Assembly (NCBI GenBank): GCA_937988745.1
Contig: CALKAR010000093.1
Location: 1 to 10,932 of the forward strand
Length of the DNA stretch: 10,932 nucleotides
DNA from: an uncultured Peptococcaceae bacterium
Lineage (GTDB): Bacteria; Bacillota; Limnochordia; Darwinibacteriales; Darwinibacteriaceae
Direction: 5' to 3'
Part shown: positions 1-6,832 of the stretch, piece after piece
How positions within the stretch are numbered: position 1 is the first letter of the stretch
Layout: each line of letters begins with the position of its first letter
The notes under the pieces: model-generated
Told to the model about the DNA's origin: nothing
What the model saw: the letters and a program-made list of their open reading frames with translations, nothing else
The model's database searches: none
Made by a program: the position numbers and the translations under genes

Positions 1-1
1 G

Positions 2-697
2 TACTTTCCGAAACCAACAGTTGAGAACTTCCGCAACCTAATAACACAGCTCCCATTTGCTGCATATGTTCGCAATTCCCTGCTGTTTGCTGGGGGCTCG
101 GCAGTTTTGTCAGTCCTGCTTGGTTTTATGGCTGCCTATGGATTTGCGCGTTATCCCGTGCCAGGCAGTGGGATTCTTCTATTGGGCTTAGTGCTGTCCA
201 TGGCTCTTCCTGAAATTGTTACCGTGGTACCGCTTTTTAGAATCCTGCGCAATCTTCGCCTAATCAATACAGTACAGGGTTTAGTCCTCGTGATGAGCAG
301 TGTATTGGTGCCGTTTACAGTTTGGACTCTAATCGCTTTTGTACAGCGGGTACCACGAGAAATGGAAGAAGCTGCTATAATGGATGGAGCGAATGTAGTT
401 CAGCGCCTCTGGCACGTTGTGCTGCCAGTCATGAAACCTTCAATTGCAACTATGCTGGCGATTAATTTCATCAACGCCTGGAATAACTTGATTTATCCCT
501 TGGTGTTCAGCTCCACCGAAAAAGCGAAAACATTGAGTGTGGCTGCAACCGAGGTCTTCCAAGCTAGAACACCGTACGGACGTCCATGGGAACTCATTAG
601 TGCTCTGGGCGTTACGATGGTCATACCAGCAGTATTGATTGTATTAGTGTCACAACGGGCAATTGTCTCCGGATTAACTCGCGGAGCGATTAAGTAA
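2..697 (+). CDS. Carbohydrate ABC transporter permease, MalG/AraQ type (5'-truncated)
   Basis: Inner-membrane permease subunit of a CUT1-type sugar importer. The reading frame is open from base 2 to the TAA at 695-697, giving 231 residues without a start codon; family members are usually about 270-290 residues, so the first transmembrane segment and part of the periplasmic loop lie outside the window. Several hydrophobic membrane segments are visible, for example around residues 26-48, 55-75 and 91-112, with another near the C-terminus. The cytoplasmic EAA loop that contacts the ATPase is clear at about residues 122-146 (EEAAIMDGA, then LPVMKP). The TTG at 107 is internal to the protein and not a real start. 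The GH127 gene follows 18 bases downstream, so the two are probably cotranscribed, which suggests an arabinose-containing oligosaccharide as cargo. The cargo is inferred from context only. The solute-binding protein and partner permease probably lie upstream. Confidence 0.93.
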   Translation, partial: YFPKPTVENFRNLITQLPFAAYVRNSLLFAGGSAVLSVLLGFMAAYGFARYPVPGSGILLLGLVLSMALPEIVTVVPLFRILRNLRLINTVQGLVLVMSSVLVPFTVWTLIAFVQRVPREMEEAAIMDGANVVQRLWHVVLPVMKPSIATMLAINFINAWNNLIYPLVFSSTEKAKTLSVAATEVFQARTPYGRPWELISALGVTMVIPAVLIVLVSQRAIVSGLTRGAIK

Positions 698-702
698 GAT
701 AC

Positions 703-710
703 AGGGAGGA
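703..710 (+). promoter_or_regulatory. Ribosome binding site of the GH127 gene
   Basis: AGGGAGGA lies about six bases before the ATG at 716 and fixes that start. It sits within the 18-base gap after the permease stop codon, which leaves no room for a separate promoter and supports cotranscription. Confidence 0.8.
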
Positions 711-715
711 TTAGA

Positions 716-2638
716 ATGCGAAATCTAGCGACACAGTTCTGCCGGGATGTACGATTAACAGGAGGTTTGCTAGCAGACCGGGCTCAAGTGGTACGCGAGC
801 AGGTTATCCCTTATCAATGGAGAGCTCTTAATGACGAGGTTCCTGGTGCTGAACCGAGTTATGCTATCGAAAACTTGCGCATAGCAGCAGGCGAAAAAAG
901 TGGTAAATTTCAGGGCATGATCTTCCAAGACAGTGATGTAGCCAAGTGGCTCGAAGCAGTTGCCTACAGCTTAATGGCCGAACCGGATCCAGAGTTGGAA
1001 GCGAGAGCCGATGAGGTAATTGATCTTGTGGGAAGAGCCCAACAGGATGACGGTTACATAAATTCATATTATACAATCATGGCTCCTGATAAACGCTGGA
1101 CAAACCTGCGAGACAATCACGAACTGTACTGTGCTGGCCATTTCATTGAGGCTGCAGTGGCTTATTATGAAGCAACGGGGAAGGATAAGCTTCTCCAGAT
1201 TCTGTGCCGCTTTGTGGATCACATCGATGAAGTGTTTGGACCAGAAGAAGGCAAAAAGCGCGGCTATCCAGGGCACGAGGAAATTGAACTGGCACTGATT
1301 AAACTTTATCGCGTAACTAAAGATCCGAAGCATCTAAGACTTGCCCAATTCTTCATTGAGGAACGGGGCAGAGAACCGCACTACTTTGACATTGAAGCCG
1401 AAGCTCGTGGTGCTAAACCCGAAGACTACTGGTTTAGCGGTCATTGGTACAGTCAGTCACACCTGCCTCTGCGCGAGCAGGAAACAGCTGAGGGCCACTC
1501 AGTCAGAGCGATGTATCTCTATTCTGCCGCTGCCGATCTGGCTCTTGAGACCGATGACAAAGAGCTGTATGAAGTATGTAAACGGCTGTGGGACAATGTC
1601 GTACACAAGAGAATGTACATCACTGGTGGGATTGGTTCGCAAGCCCATCATGAAGGATTTACCATCGACTATGATCTGCCTGGCGATCGGGCATATACTG
1701 AGACTTGTGCTGCCATTGGTTTGGTTTTCTGGGCACAGCGGATGCTTCAAATTGAGCCCAAAAGTGAGTATGCCGATGTCATGGAACGGGCTCTCTACAA
1801 CGGTGTTCTCAGCGGAATGTCTCTTGAAGGAACTAAGTTTTTCTATGTGAATCCCCTTGAGGTAGACCCGGCTACAGCTGCAGCCCGCCATGATCACCGT
1901 CATGTAAGGACCACCAGGCAGGAATGGTTTGGCTGTGCATGCTGCCCACCCAATATTGCCCGGCTGTTGGCCTCAATTAACCAGTATATCTACAGCACAA
2001 GAGACAGGGACATCTTCGTACATCTGTTTGCCCAAAGCGAAGCATCATTTAAATTGGGTGATCCGGAGGTAAAGCTCAGCCAGATCACAAACTATCCTTG
2101 GGATGAAACTGTGCAGTTCGTTGTTTCATCAGCTGAGCCTCAGATGTTTGCATTAAACGTCAGACTGCCTAAGTGGTGCAGAGCGCCTCAGATCAAGGTA
2201 AACGGCGAGATTATTGAAAGACTTCAAGTCGTAGATGGCTATGCTCGCATTGAACGGATCTGGTCCGACGGCGATCAGGTAGAACTGATCTTCCCGATGC
2301 CTGTCGAGAAGGTTTGGGCTAACCCGAAGGTGTCCTACAGTGCTGGTAAGATGGCACTGCAGAGGGGACCAGTCGTGTACTGTTTTGAGGAAGTAGACAA
2401 TGGTCGTAATCTGTCTGAAATCTACATTCCGGCAGATGCCGCTTTTTCAGTGGAAGAAGAAAAACAGCTGAAAATGCCTGTGCTCATCGGGCATGGTTAT
2501 AGGAGAGTTGTGCCTGACGACAGCCTCTACACCACCACACCACCTGAGGTGAAAGAAGTAGAGCTGAAGGCAGTACCTTACTTTGCATGGGACAACCGTC
2601 AAGCAGGCGAGATGCGGGTTTGGATGAATGAGTCATAA
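716..2638 (+). CDS. GH127 beta-L-arabinofuranosidase (HypBA1-like)
   Basis: Glycoside hydrolase expected to release L-arabinofuranose from beta-linked (such as beta-1,2) arabino-oligosaccharides. The 640-residue length is close to Bifidobacterium longum HypBA1 (658). GH127 enzymes of this type use a zinc-bound cysteine as nucleophile. The equivalents of the HypBA1 residues are present: Glu329 and Cys331 in the ETC motif, and Cys409 and Cys410 in the CACCPPN motif, with Cys409 the expected nucleophile; Glu313 in HEGFTIDYD matches the proposed acid/base. Other matching stretches are FQDSDVAKWLE near residue 70, GHEEIELALIKLY near 186 and the C-terminal GEMRVW. The N-terminal part should form an (alpha/alpha)6 barrel, followed by beta-sandwich domains. 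No signal peptide is seen, so it should act in the cytoplasm on imported sugar. GH127 also contains members with other substrates, so the exact linkage is inferred. A terminator hairpin begins at the stop codon. Confidence 0.93.
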   Translation: MRNLATQFCRDVRLTGGLLADRAQVVREQVIPYQWRALNDEVPGAEPSYAIENLRIAAGEKSGKFQGMIFQDSDVAKWLEAVAYSLMAEPDPELEARADEVIDLVGRAQQDDGYINSYYTIMAPDKRWTNLRDNHELYCAGHFIEAAVAYYEATGKDKLLQILCRFVDHIDEVFGPEEGKKRGYPGHEEIELALIKLYRVTKDPKHLRLAQFFIEERGREPHYFDIEAEARGAKPEDYWFSGHWYSQSHLPLREQETAEGHSVRAMYLYSAAADLALETDDKELYEVCKRLWDNVVHKRMYITGGIGSQAHHEGFTIDYDLPGDRAYTETCAAIGLVFWAQRMLQIEPKSEYADVMERALYNGVLSGMSLEGTKFFYVNPLEVDPATAAARHDHRHVRTTRQEWFGCACCPPNIARLLASINQYIYSTRDRDIFVHLFAQSEASFKLGDPEVKLSQITNYPWDETVQFVVSSAEPQMFALNVRLPKWCRAPQIKVNGEIIERLQVVDGYARIERIWSDGDQVELIFPMPVEKVWANPKVSYSAGKMALQRGPVVYCFEEVDNGRNLSEIYIPADAAFSVEEEKQLKMPVLIGHGYRRVVPDDSLYTTTPPEVKEVELKAVPYFAWDNRQAGEMRVWMNES

Positions 2639-2663
2639 ACACGGGGGATTATCCCCGTGTTTT
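2637..2663 (+). terminator. Intrinsic terminator hairpin after the GH127 gene
   Basis: The arms AAACACGGGG (2637-2646) and CCCCGTGTTT (2653-2662) pair over 10 bp around a GATTAT loop, and the descending arm runs into TTTT. The left arm overlaps the TAA stop codon of the GH127 gene. The T-tract is only four bases and partly in the stem, so termination may be partial and some transcripts may continue into araB. Confidence 0.75.
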
Positions 2664-2714
2664 CGTCTCACGCTAATGGCTAAGGAAGGTTAAAACTAAA
2701 AAAAGGAGAATGAA

Positions 2715-2729
2715 AATACTTAAGGTATT
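2715..2729 (+). repeat. Short inverted repeat in the araB leader
   Basis: AATAC and GTATT are complementary 5-base arms separated by TTAAG. The element lies 18 bases before the araB start. It could be a small protein-binding site or a weak RNA hairpin, but with five AT-rich pairs chance is also plausible. No convincing -35/-10 promoter pair was found in the 84 bases between the terminator and araB. Confidence 0.3.
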
Positions 2730-2734
2730 GCGGA

Positions 2735-2740
2735 AGGGAG
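2735..2740 (+). promoter_or_regulatory. Ribosome binding site of araB
   Basis: AGGGAG ends seven bases before the ATG at 2748. It supports that start, or the adjacent in-frame ATG at 2751. A second GGAG at 2705-2708 lies too far upstream to serve araB. Confidence 0.7.
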
Positions 2741-2747
2741 AGAAGTT

Positions 2748-4418
2748 ATGATGGATAGCCCAAAGTATGTTATTGGGGTTGACTTCGGGAGCGACTCGGT
2801 GCGGGCATTAGTTGTAGATGCCCTTACTGGTGAAGAGCTTGCCGATGATGTAGCTGTATACAAGAGATGGATTCAAGGTCTTTACAGTGATCCTGCGGCT
2901 AATCAGTTCCGCCATCATCCCCTCGATTATCTAGAGGGATTAGAAGAGTGTATCACCGGTGCTTTGGCAAAGGTTGGCCCTGATGCTGGTCAATATGTGG
3001 TTGGAATCGGCGTTGACACCACTGGTTCCACTCCTGGCCCGGTTGATCGCAGCGGCACTCCCTTAGCTTTATTGGACGAGTTTAAAGAGAACCCCAACGC
3101 GATGTTTATCTTGTGGAAGGATCATACTGCCATAAAGGAGGCAGATGAGATCAACCATTTGGCTAAGACTTGGGGTGGGGTAGACTATACTAAGTATGAA
3201 GGTGGAATTTATTCTTCCGAATGGTTCTGGGCGAAGATACTCCATATCCTGCGGATAGACCCCAAGGTGCGCGAAGCGGCCTATTCTTGGGTAGAGATTT
3301 GCGACTGGATTCCAGCTGTACTTACCGGTACTGAAAATCCTGATGTAATGAAGCGCAGCCGCTGTGCTGCAGGCCATAAGGCAATGTGGCATCCAGAGTG
3401 GGGAGGGCTTCCTTCAGAAGAATTCCTCGTGAAGCTCGATCCTCTGCTGGCAGGTCTGCGCGACCGTCTGTTTGAGGAAACTTACACTTCAGACGAAAAA
3501 GCAGGCGAACTTACTGAAGAATGGGCGGAGAGACTAGGCCTCAAGCCCGGTATTGCTGTGGCTGTTGGTGCCTTTGACGCGCATATGGGTGCTGTAGGTG
3601 GAGGAATTGGTCCGAACACTCTGGTTAAGATTATGGGTACCTCTACCTGTGACGTAATGATCGGTTCTGAAGATGAAATTGGTGACACGACAGTGCGCGG
3701 TATCTGCGGTCAGGTTGATGGTTCTGTAATTCCTGGAATGGTCGGCCTTGAAGCGGGCCAGTCTGCCTTTGGTGATGTTTATGCCTGGTTTAGGGAAATT
3801 GTATCCTGGCCGATTGAAGCTATCGGTTCTGAAGTAGGACTCACTGAGGAGCAGCAGTCTGCTCTGAAGGACAAGATCCTAGTGCGGCTCACCGAGGAAG
3901 CGGCCAAGATTGATCCAGCCGATACCAGTGTGTTGGCGTTAGACTGGCTCAACGGACGGCGCACGCCTGATGCAGACCAGAAACTGAAAGGTGCCCTAAT
4001 CGGTCTTACTTTAGGAACCGACGCGCCCCGCATTTTCCGGGCCTTGGTGGAAGCGACCGCTTTCGGCAGTCGAGCTATTGTGGACCGTTTCCGTGAAGAA
4101 GGCCTGACCATTAATCAGGTCATCGCCCAGGGTGGTATTCCGGGTAAGAATGATTTCGTAATGCAGGTTACTGCAGATGTTCTGGGCATGCCTATCAAGG
4201 TCGTCCGCTCAAACCAAGCAGTGGCGCTTGGAGCTGCAATGTTCGCCGCGGTCGCAGCGGGTGTATATTCTGACGTCTCTGCAGCCCAGAACAATATGAG
4301 CAGCGGCTATTCTAAGGAATTCCAGCCCAATTCTGAGATGGTAGAGCACTACAACAAGCTTTATAAGGAGTACCTAAATGTAGGAAGCCTCTTGGGAGAC
4401 ACTCTCCGCAGCCTGTAA
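2748..4418 (+). CDS. araB: Ribulokinase
   Basis: ATP-dependent kinase that converts L-ribulose to L-ribulose 5-phosphate, the second step of bacterial L-arabinose catabolism, in the cytoplasm. The 556 residues compare with 566 in E. coli AraB. The FGGY-kinase N-terminal domain opens with the phosphate-binding segment VDFGSDSVRA (residues 11-20), and NQFRHHP (52-58) closely resembles AraB. DTTGSTPGPV (90-99) is in the sugar-binding half, and the conserved catalytic Asp is probably Asp277 in GAFDAHMGAVGGG. The C-terminal domain carries MGTSTCDVMIG (near 296-306) and GGIPGKND (462-469) followed by the FGGY-type helix with NQAVALGAA. Two adjacent ATG codons (2748 and 2751) are both usable. araD follows after 18 bases with its own ribosome binding site. 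Identification is firm. Confidence 0.97.
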   Translation: MMDSPKYVIGVDFGSDSVRALVVDALTGEELADDVAVYKRWIQGLYSDPAANQFRHHPLDYLEGLEECITGALAKVGPDAGQYVVGIGVDTTGSTPGPVDRSGTPLALLDEFKENPNAMFILWKDHTAIKEADEINHLAKTWGGVDYTKYEGGIYSSEWFWAKILHILRIDPKVREAAYSWVEICDWIPAVLTGTENPDVMKRSRCAAGHKAMWHPEWGGLPSEEFLVKLDPLLAGLRDRLFEETYTSDEKAGELTEEWAERLGLKPGIAVAVGAFDAHMGAVGGGIGPNTLVKIMGTSTCDVMIGSEDEIGDTTVRGICGQVDGSVIPGMVGLEAGQSAFGDVYAWFREIVSWPIEAIGSEVGLTEEQQSALKDKILVRLTEEAAKIDPADTSVLALDWLNGRRTPDADQKLKGALIGLTLGTDAPRIFRALVEATAFGSRAIVDRFREEGLTINQVIAQGGIPGKNDFVMQVTADVLGMPIKVVRSNQAVALGAAMFAAVAAGVYSDVSAAQNNMSSGYSKEFQPNSEMVEHYNKLYKEYLNVGSLLGDTLRSL

Positions 4419-4436
4419 GCAGAGGAGGTAGTTAGA

Positions 4437-5126
4437 ATGCTGCAGGAACTCAAAGCAGCAGTAACAAAGGCCAATCAAGAGCTGCAGCACCGCAATCTTG
4501 TCATCTACACCTGGGGTAACGTTAGTGGGATCGATCGAGAGCGGGGCCTTGTTGTGATTAAGCCCAGCGGTGTAGCATATGATGAGCTCACTCCCGACAA
4601 GATGGTGGTGCTCGATCTCGCCGGTAATGTGGTGGAAGGAGATCTGCGGCCGTCATCTGATACTCCCACTCATTTGGAGCTGTATCGCAGATTCCCAGAA
4701 ATCGGCGGTATCGTCCATACGCATTCACCTTGGGCGACAATTTGGGCGCAGGCAAAAAGACCGATCCCCTGCTTAGGAACAACCCACGCTGATTATTTCT
4801 ATGGGGAAGTGCCCTGCACAAGGCGTTTGACCAAGGAAGAAGTTGAAGAAGACTATGAACTCAATACGGGCCGGGTTATTGCAGAGCTCTTTGAGAATAA
4901 AGACTATAAAGCTGTACCAGCTGTATTGGTGGCTGAGCATGCTCCCTTCACATGGGGCAAAGACCCAGATGAAGCGGTGCATAACAGTGTTGTATTAGAA
5001 CAGGTAGCCATGATGGCTTATCACACGACCGTTTTGGCGGGAAGCGCTCAGCCTATCTCCCAGCATGTAGCTGACAAACACTATTTGCGGAAACATGGGC
5101 CAGGTGCCTATTACGGTCAAAACTAG
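4437..5126 (+). CDS. araD: L-ribulose-5-phosphate 4-epimerase
   Basis: Class II aldolase-family enzyme that turns L-ribulose 5-phosphate into D-xylulose 5-phosphate, linking arabinose to the pentose phosphate pathway. The 229 residues match E. coli AraD (231). The metal ligands align with Asp76, His95, His97 and His171 of E. coli: here Asp75 in SSDTPTH, His94 and His96 in VHTHS, and His168 in AEHAP. The catalytic Asp (Asp119 in GTTHADYFYG) and the C-terminal Tyr226 in KHGPGAYYGQ are also present. The HADYFYG and YLRKHG segments separate it from L-fuculose-phosphate aldolase. AGAGGAGG about ten bases upstream supports the ATG at 4437. It sits between araB and araA with gaps of 18 and 19 bases, so the three genes form one operon. 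Confidence 0.97.
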   Translation: MLQELKAAVTKANQELQHRNLVIYTWGNVSGIDRERGLVVIKPSGVAYDELTPDKMVVLDLAGNVVEGDLRPSSDTPTHLELYRRFPEIGGIVHTHSPWATIWAQAKRPIPCLGTTHADYFYGEVPCTRRLTKEEVEEDYELNTGRVIAELFENKDYKAVPAVLVAEHAPFTWGKDPDEAVHNSVVLEQVAMMAYHTTVLAGSAQPISQHVADKHYLRKHGPGAYYGQN

Positions 5127-5131
5127 CTTGC

Positions 5132-5138
5132 AAGGAGG
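5132..5138 (+). promoter_or_regulatory. Ribosome binding site that fixes the araA start
   Basis: AAGGAGG lies seven bases before the ATG at 5146. The araA frame is open further upstream to a TTG at 5095 inside araD, but that codon has no comparable ribosome binding site, so 5146 is chosen. Confidence 0.85.
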
Positions 5139-5145
5139 TAATCTT

Positions 5146-6654
5146 ATGGACATTAATTTGAAGAAGTTTGAAGTCTGGTTCGTCACCGGCAGCCAGCACC
5201 TCTACGGTGATGACGCCCTGCGTCAGGTCGAAGATCAGGCCCAGCAGATTGCTGCGGCGATTAATGATCATCCCAAAATTCCTGTAACAGTCGTGCACAA
5301 AGCTGTCTTAACTCGTTCAGCCGACATCCGCAATCTGATTGCTCAGGCTAACGCTGACAATAATTGCATTGGACTGATTATGTGGATGCACACCTTCTCT
5401 CCAGCTCGGATGTGGATCAGCGGCTTGAACATGCTGGCTAAACCATATGTCCATCTCCACACCCAGTTCGGCCAGGATATTCCCTGGTCTGAAATTGACA
5501 TGGACTACATGAACCTCAACCAATCCGCTCACGGTGACCGAGAGTTTGGTTTCATCAACACCCGTATGCGCAAGGCCCGCAAGGTAATTGTAGGTCACTG
5601 GAAAGATGACGAGGTTATCGAACGGCTTAACGTTTGGATGCGTGTGGCCGCTGCTTGGCAGGATGCGCAGGGTGCTAAGATTGCTCGTTTTGGCGACAAT
5701 ATGCGTGATGTGGCGGTTACCGAAGGCGATAAAGTTGCCGCTCAAATCCAATTTGGTTATGAAGTAAACGGTTACGGCTTGGGTGACTTGGTCGAACGGG
5801 TCAACACGGTCACCGATCAGGAGATTGCTCAGTTGGTGGAAGAGTATGAGGCGTCCTACACCCTCACTGATCGAGTGAAGGAAGGCGGGCCTGCTCGCGC
5901 TAACCTGCTTGAGGCTGCCCGCATTGAACTAGGTATGCGTAAGTTCTTAGAAGAAGGCGGCTTTAAAGCCTTTACCACTAACTTTGAAAACTTGACTGGT
6001 CTGAAACAGTTACCTGGCCTTGCAGTTCAGCGTCTCATGAAGGACGGCTATGGCTTTGGTGCAGAAGGTGACTGGAAGACAGCTGCTCTGCTGCGCGCTG
6101 CTAAGGTAATGGCGGCAGGATTGCCTAAGGGCACTTCGTTCATGGAAGACTATGTCTACCACCTCAATCCGGCTGGAATGCAGATTCTCGGTGCCCACAT
6201 GCTTGAAATCTGCGAATCCATTGCGTCAGATAAACCGGTTCTGGATATTCAGCCTCTGGGAATTGGTGGTAAGGCTGATCCTGCTCGTCTGCTCTTTGAG
6301 GCACCTCCAGGACCAGCTATCTGCGCATCGGTTATTGATTTGGGCAACCGCTTCCGGATGATTGTTAACGAAGTAGAAACAACAGCATCTCCAGAAGATT
6401 TGCCTAAGCTCCCTGTGGCACGGGCACTTTGGGCACCAAAACCAGATCTGAAGACGGCTGCGGCCTGCTGGATCTTAGGTGGCGGCGCTCACCATACTGT
6501 GTTCAGCCAGGCTTTGACTACGGAGTACATTGAAGACTACTGTGAAATCGCTGGGATTGAAATGGTGGTCATCGATGAAAACACCACCGTGTCTGAGTTC
6601 AAAAAGGAACTGCGCTTAAACGAACTCTACTATCACATCGCAAAAGGCATCTAA
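5146..6654 (+). CDS. araA: L-arabinose isomerase
   Basis: Cytoplasmic, metal-dependent (usually Mn2+) isomerase converting L-arabinose to L-ribulose, the first pathway step. From the ATG at 5146 it has 502 residues, against 500 in E. coli AraA. The N-terminus WFVTGSQHLYG is typical of the family. The metal-site and catalytic residues aligning with E. coli Glu306, Glu333, His350 and His450 are Glu307 (GFGAEGDWK), Glu334 (SFMEDY), His351 (GAHMLE) and His450 (GGGAHHT). MWMHTFSPARMW near residues 79-90 and HLHTQF near 103 are further AraA hallmarks. It is the last gene of araBDA and is followed within 22 bases by a strong terminator. The gene order araB-araD-araA differs from the E. coli order araB-araA-araD. 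Identification is firm. Confidence 0.97.
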   Translation: MDINLKKFEVWFVTGSQHLYGDDALRQVEDQAQQIAAAINDHPKIPVTVVHKAVLTRSADIRNLIAQANADNNCIGLIMWMHTFSPARMWISGLNMLAKPYVHLHTQFGQDIPWSEIDMDYMNLNQSAHGDREFGFINTRMRKARKVIVGHWKDDEVIERLNVWMRVAAAWQDAQGAKIARFGDNMRDVAVTEGDKVAAQIQFGYEVNGYGLGDLVERVNTVTDQEIAQLVEEYEASYTLTDRVKEGGPARANLLEAARIELGMRKFLEEGGFKAFTTNFENLTGLKQLPGLAVQRLMKDGYGFGAEGDWKTAALLRAAKVMAAGLPKGTSFMEDYVYHLNPAGMQILGAHMLEICESIASDKPVLDIQPLGIGGKADPARLLFEAPPGPAICASVIDLGNRFRMIVNEVETTASPEDLPKLPVARALWAPKPDLKTAAACWILGGGAHHTVFSQALTTEYIEDYCEIAGIEMVVIDENTTVSEFKKELRLNELYYHIAKGI

Positions 6655-6675
6655 GAAGAGAAAATACAGCGCATC

Positions 6676-6708
6676 ATCCCCCGGGAAAGTTTCCCGGGGG
6701 ATCTTTTT
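6676..6708 (+). terminator. Strong intrinsic terminator after araA
   Basis: A GC-rich stem of about 12 bp is formed by ATCCCCCGGGAA (6676-6687) and TTCCCGGGGGAT (6691-6702) with a three-base loop, followed by C and five Ts. It should end the araBDA transcript and implies a separate promoter for the genes from 6833 onward. Confidence 0.92.
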
Positions 6709-6783
6709 ATAACTCTTGTAAAGAAAAAGTCCTGAAATGAGAGGGTTTACTGCATCGATGTTGAAAAATTACTGAGAACCTTC

Positions 6784-6799
6784 CCGGTAACGTTCCCGG
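6784..6799. promoter_or_regulatory. Candidate LacI-family operator upstream of the first GH51 gene
   Basis: CCGGTAACGTTCCCGG is a 16-bp palindrome with seven of eight symmetric pairs matching; only T6788/C6795 breaks symmetry. The central AACGTT with CG at the dyad is the usual core of LacI-family operators such as those of PurR and CcpA. It lies 19 bases before the ribosome binding site, a typical place for repression. The likely partner is the LacI-family regulator encoded two genes on. A CcpA catabolite site is a second possibility, but the CCGG arms differ from the usual TG...CA ends. The site also contains a direct repeat, TTCCCGG at 6781-6787 and 6793-6799. No convincing sigma-A promoter could be identified between 6709 and 6783. 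Confidence 0.55.
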
Positions 6800-6818
6800 A
6801 GAACATAACACACCAGAT

Positions 6819-6825
6819 GGAGGAG
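6819..6825 (+). promoter_or_regulatory. Ribosome binding site that supports a TTG start
   Basis: GGAGGAG ends seven bases before the TTG at 6833, which gives a protein N-terminus of normal family length. The ATG at 6826 directly touches this site, is in another frame and stops after four codons. The next in-frame ATG, at 6857, would remove eight residues and lacks such a site. Confidence 0.75.
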
Positions 6826-6832
6826 ATGCATT

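Noticed and set aside
4514..4525. GGTAACGTTAG, resembling the core of the candidate operator, inside araD
   Set aside because: It encodes the conserved WGNVS segment of AraD and lacks the symmetric CCGG arms, so the likeness is best explained by coding.
5095..5145. Extended N-terminus of AraA from a TTG codon overlapping araD
   Set aside because: The ATG at 5146 has an ideal ribosome binding site and gives the normal AraA length and N-terminus; the extra 17 residues are the shifted frame of the araD end.
6716..6774. Possible promoter pieces TTGTAA, TTTACT and TTGAAA upstream of abfA
   Set aside because: None has a recognisable -10 hexamer at 16-18 bases, so no promoter is annotated although one must exist nearby.
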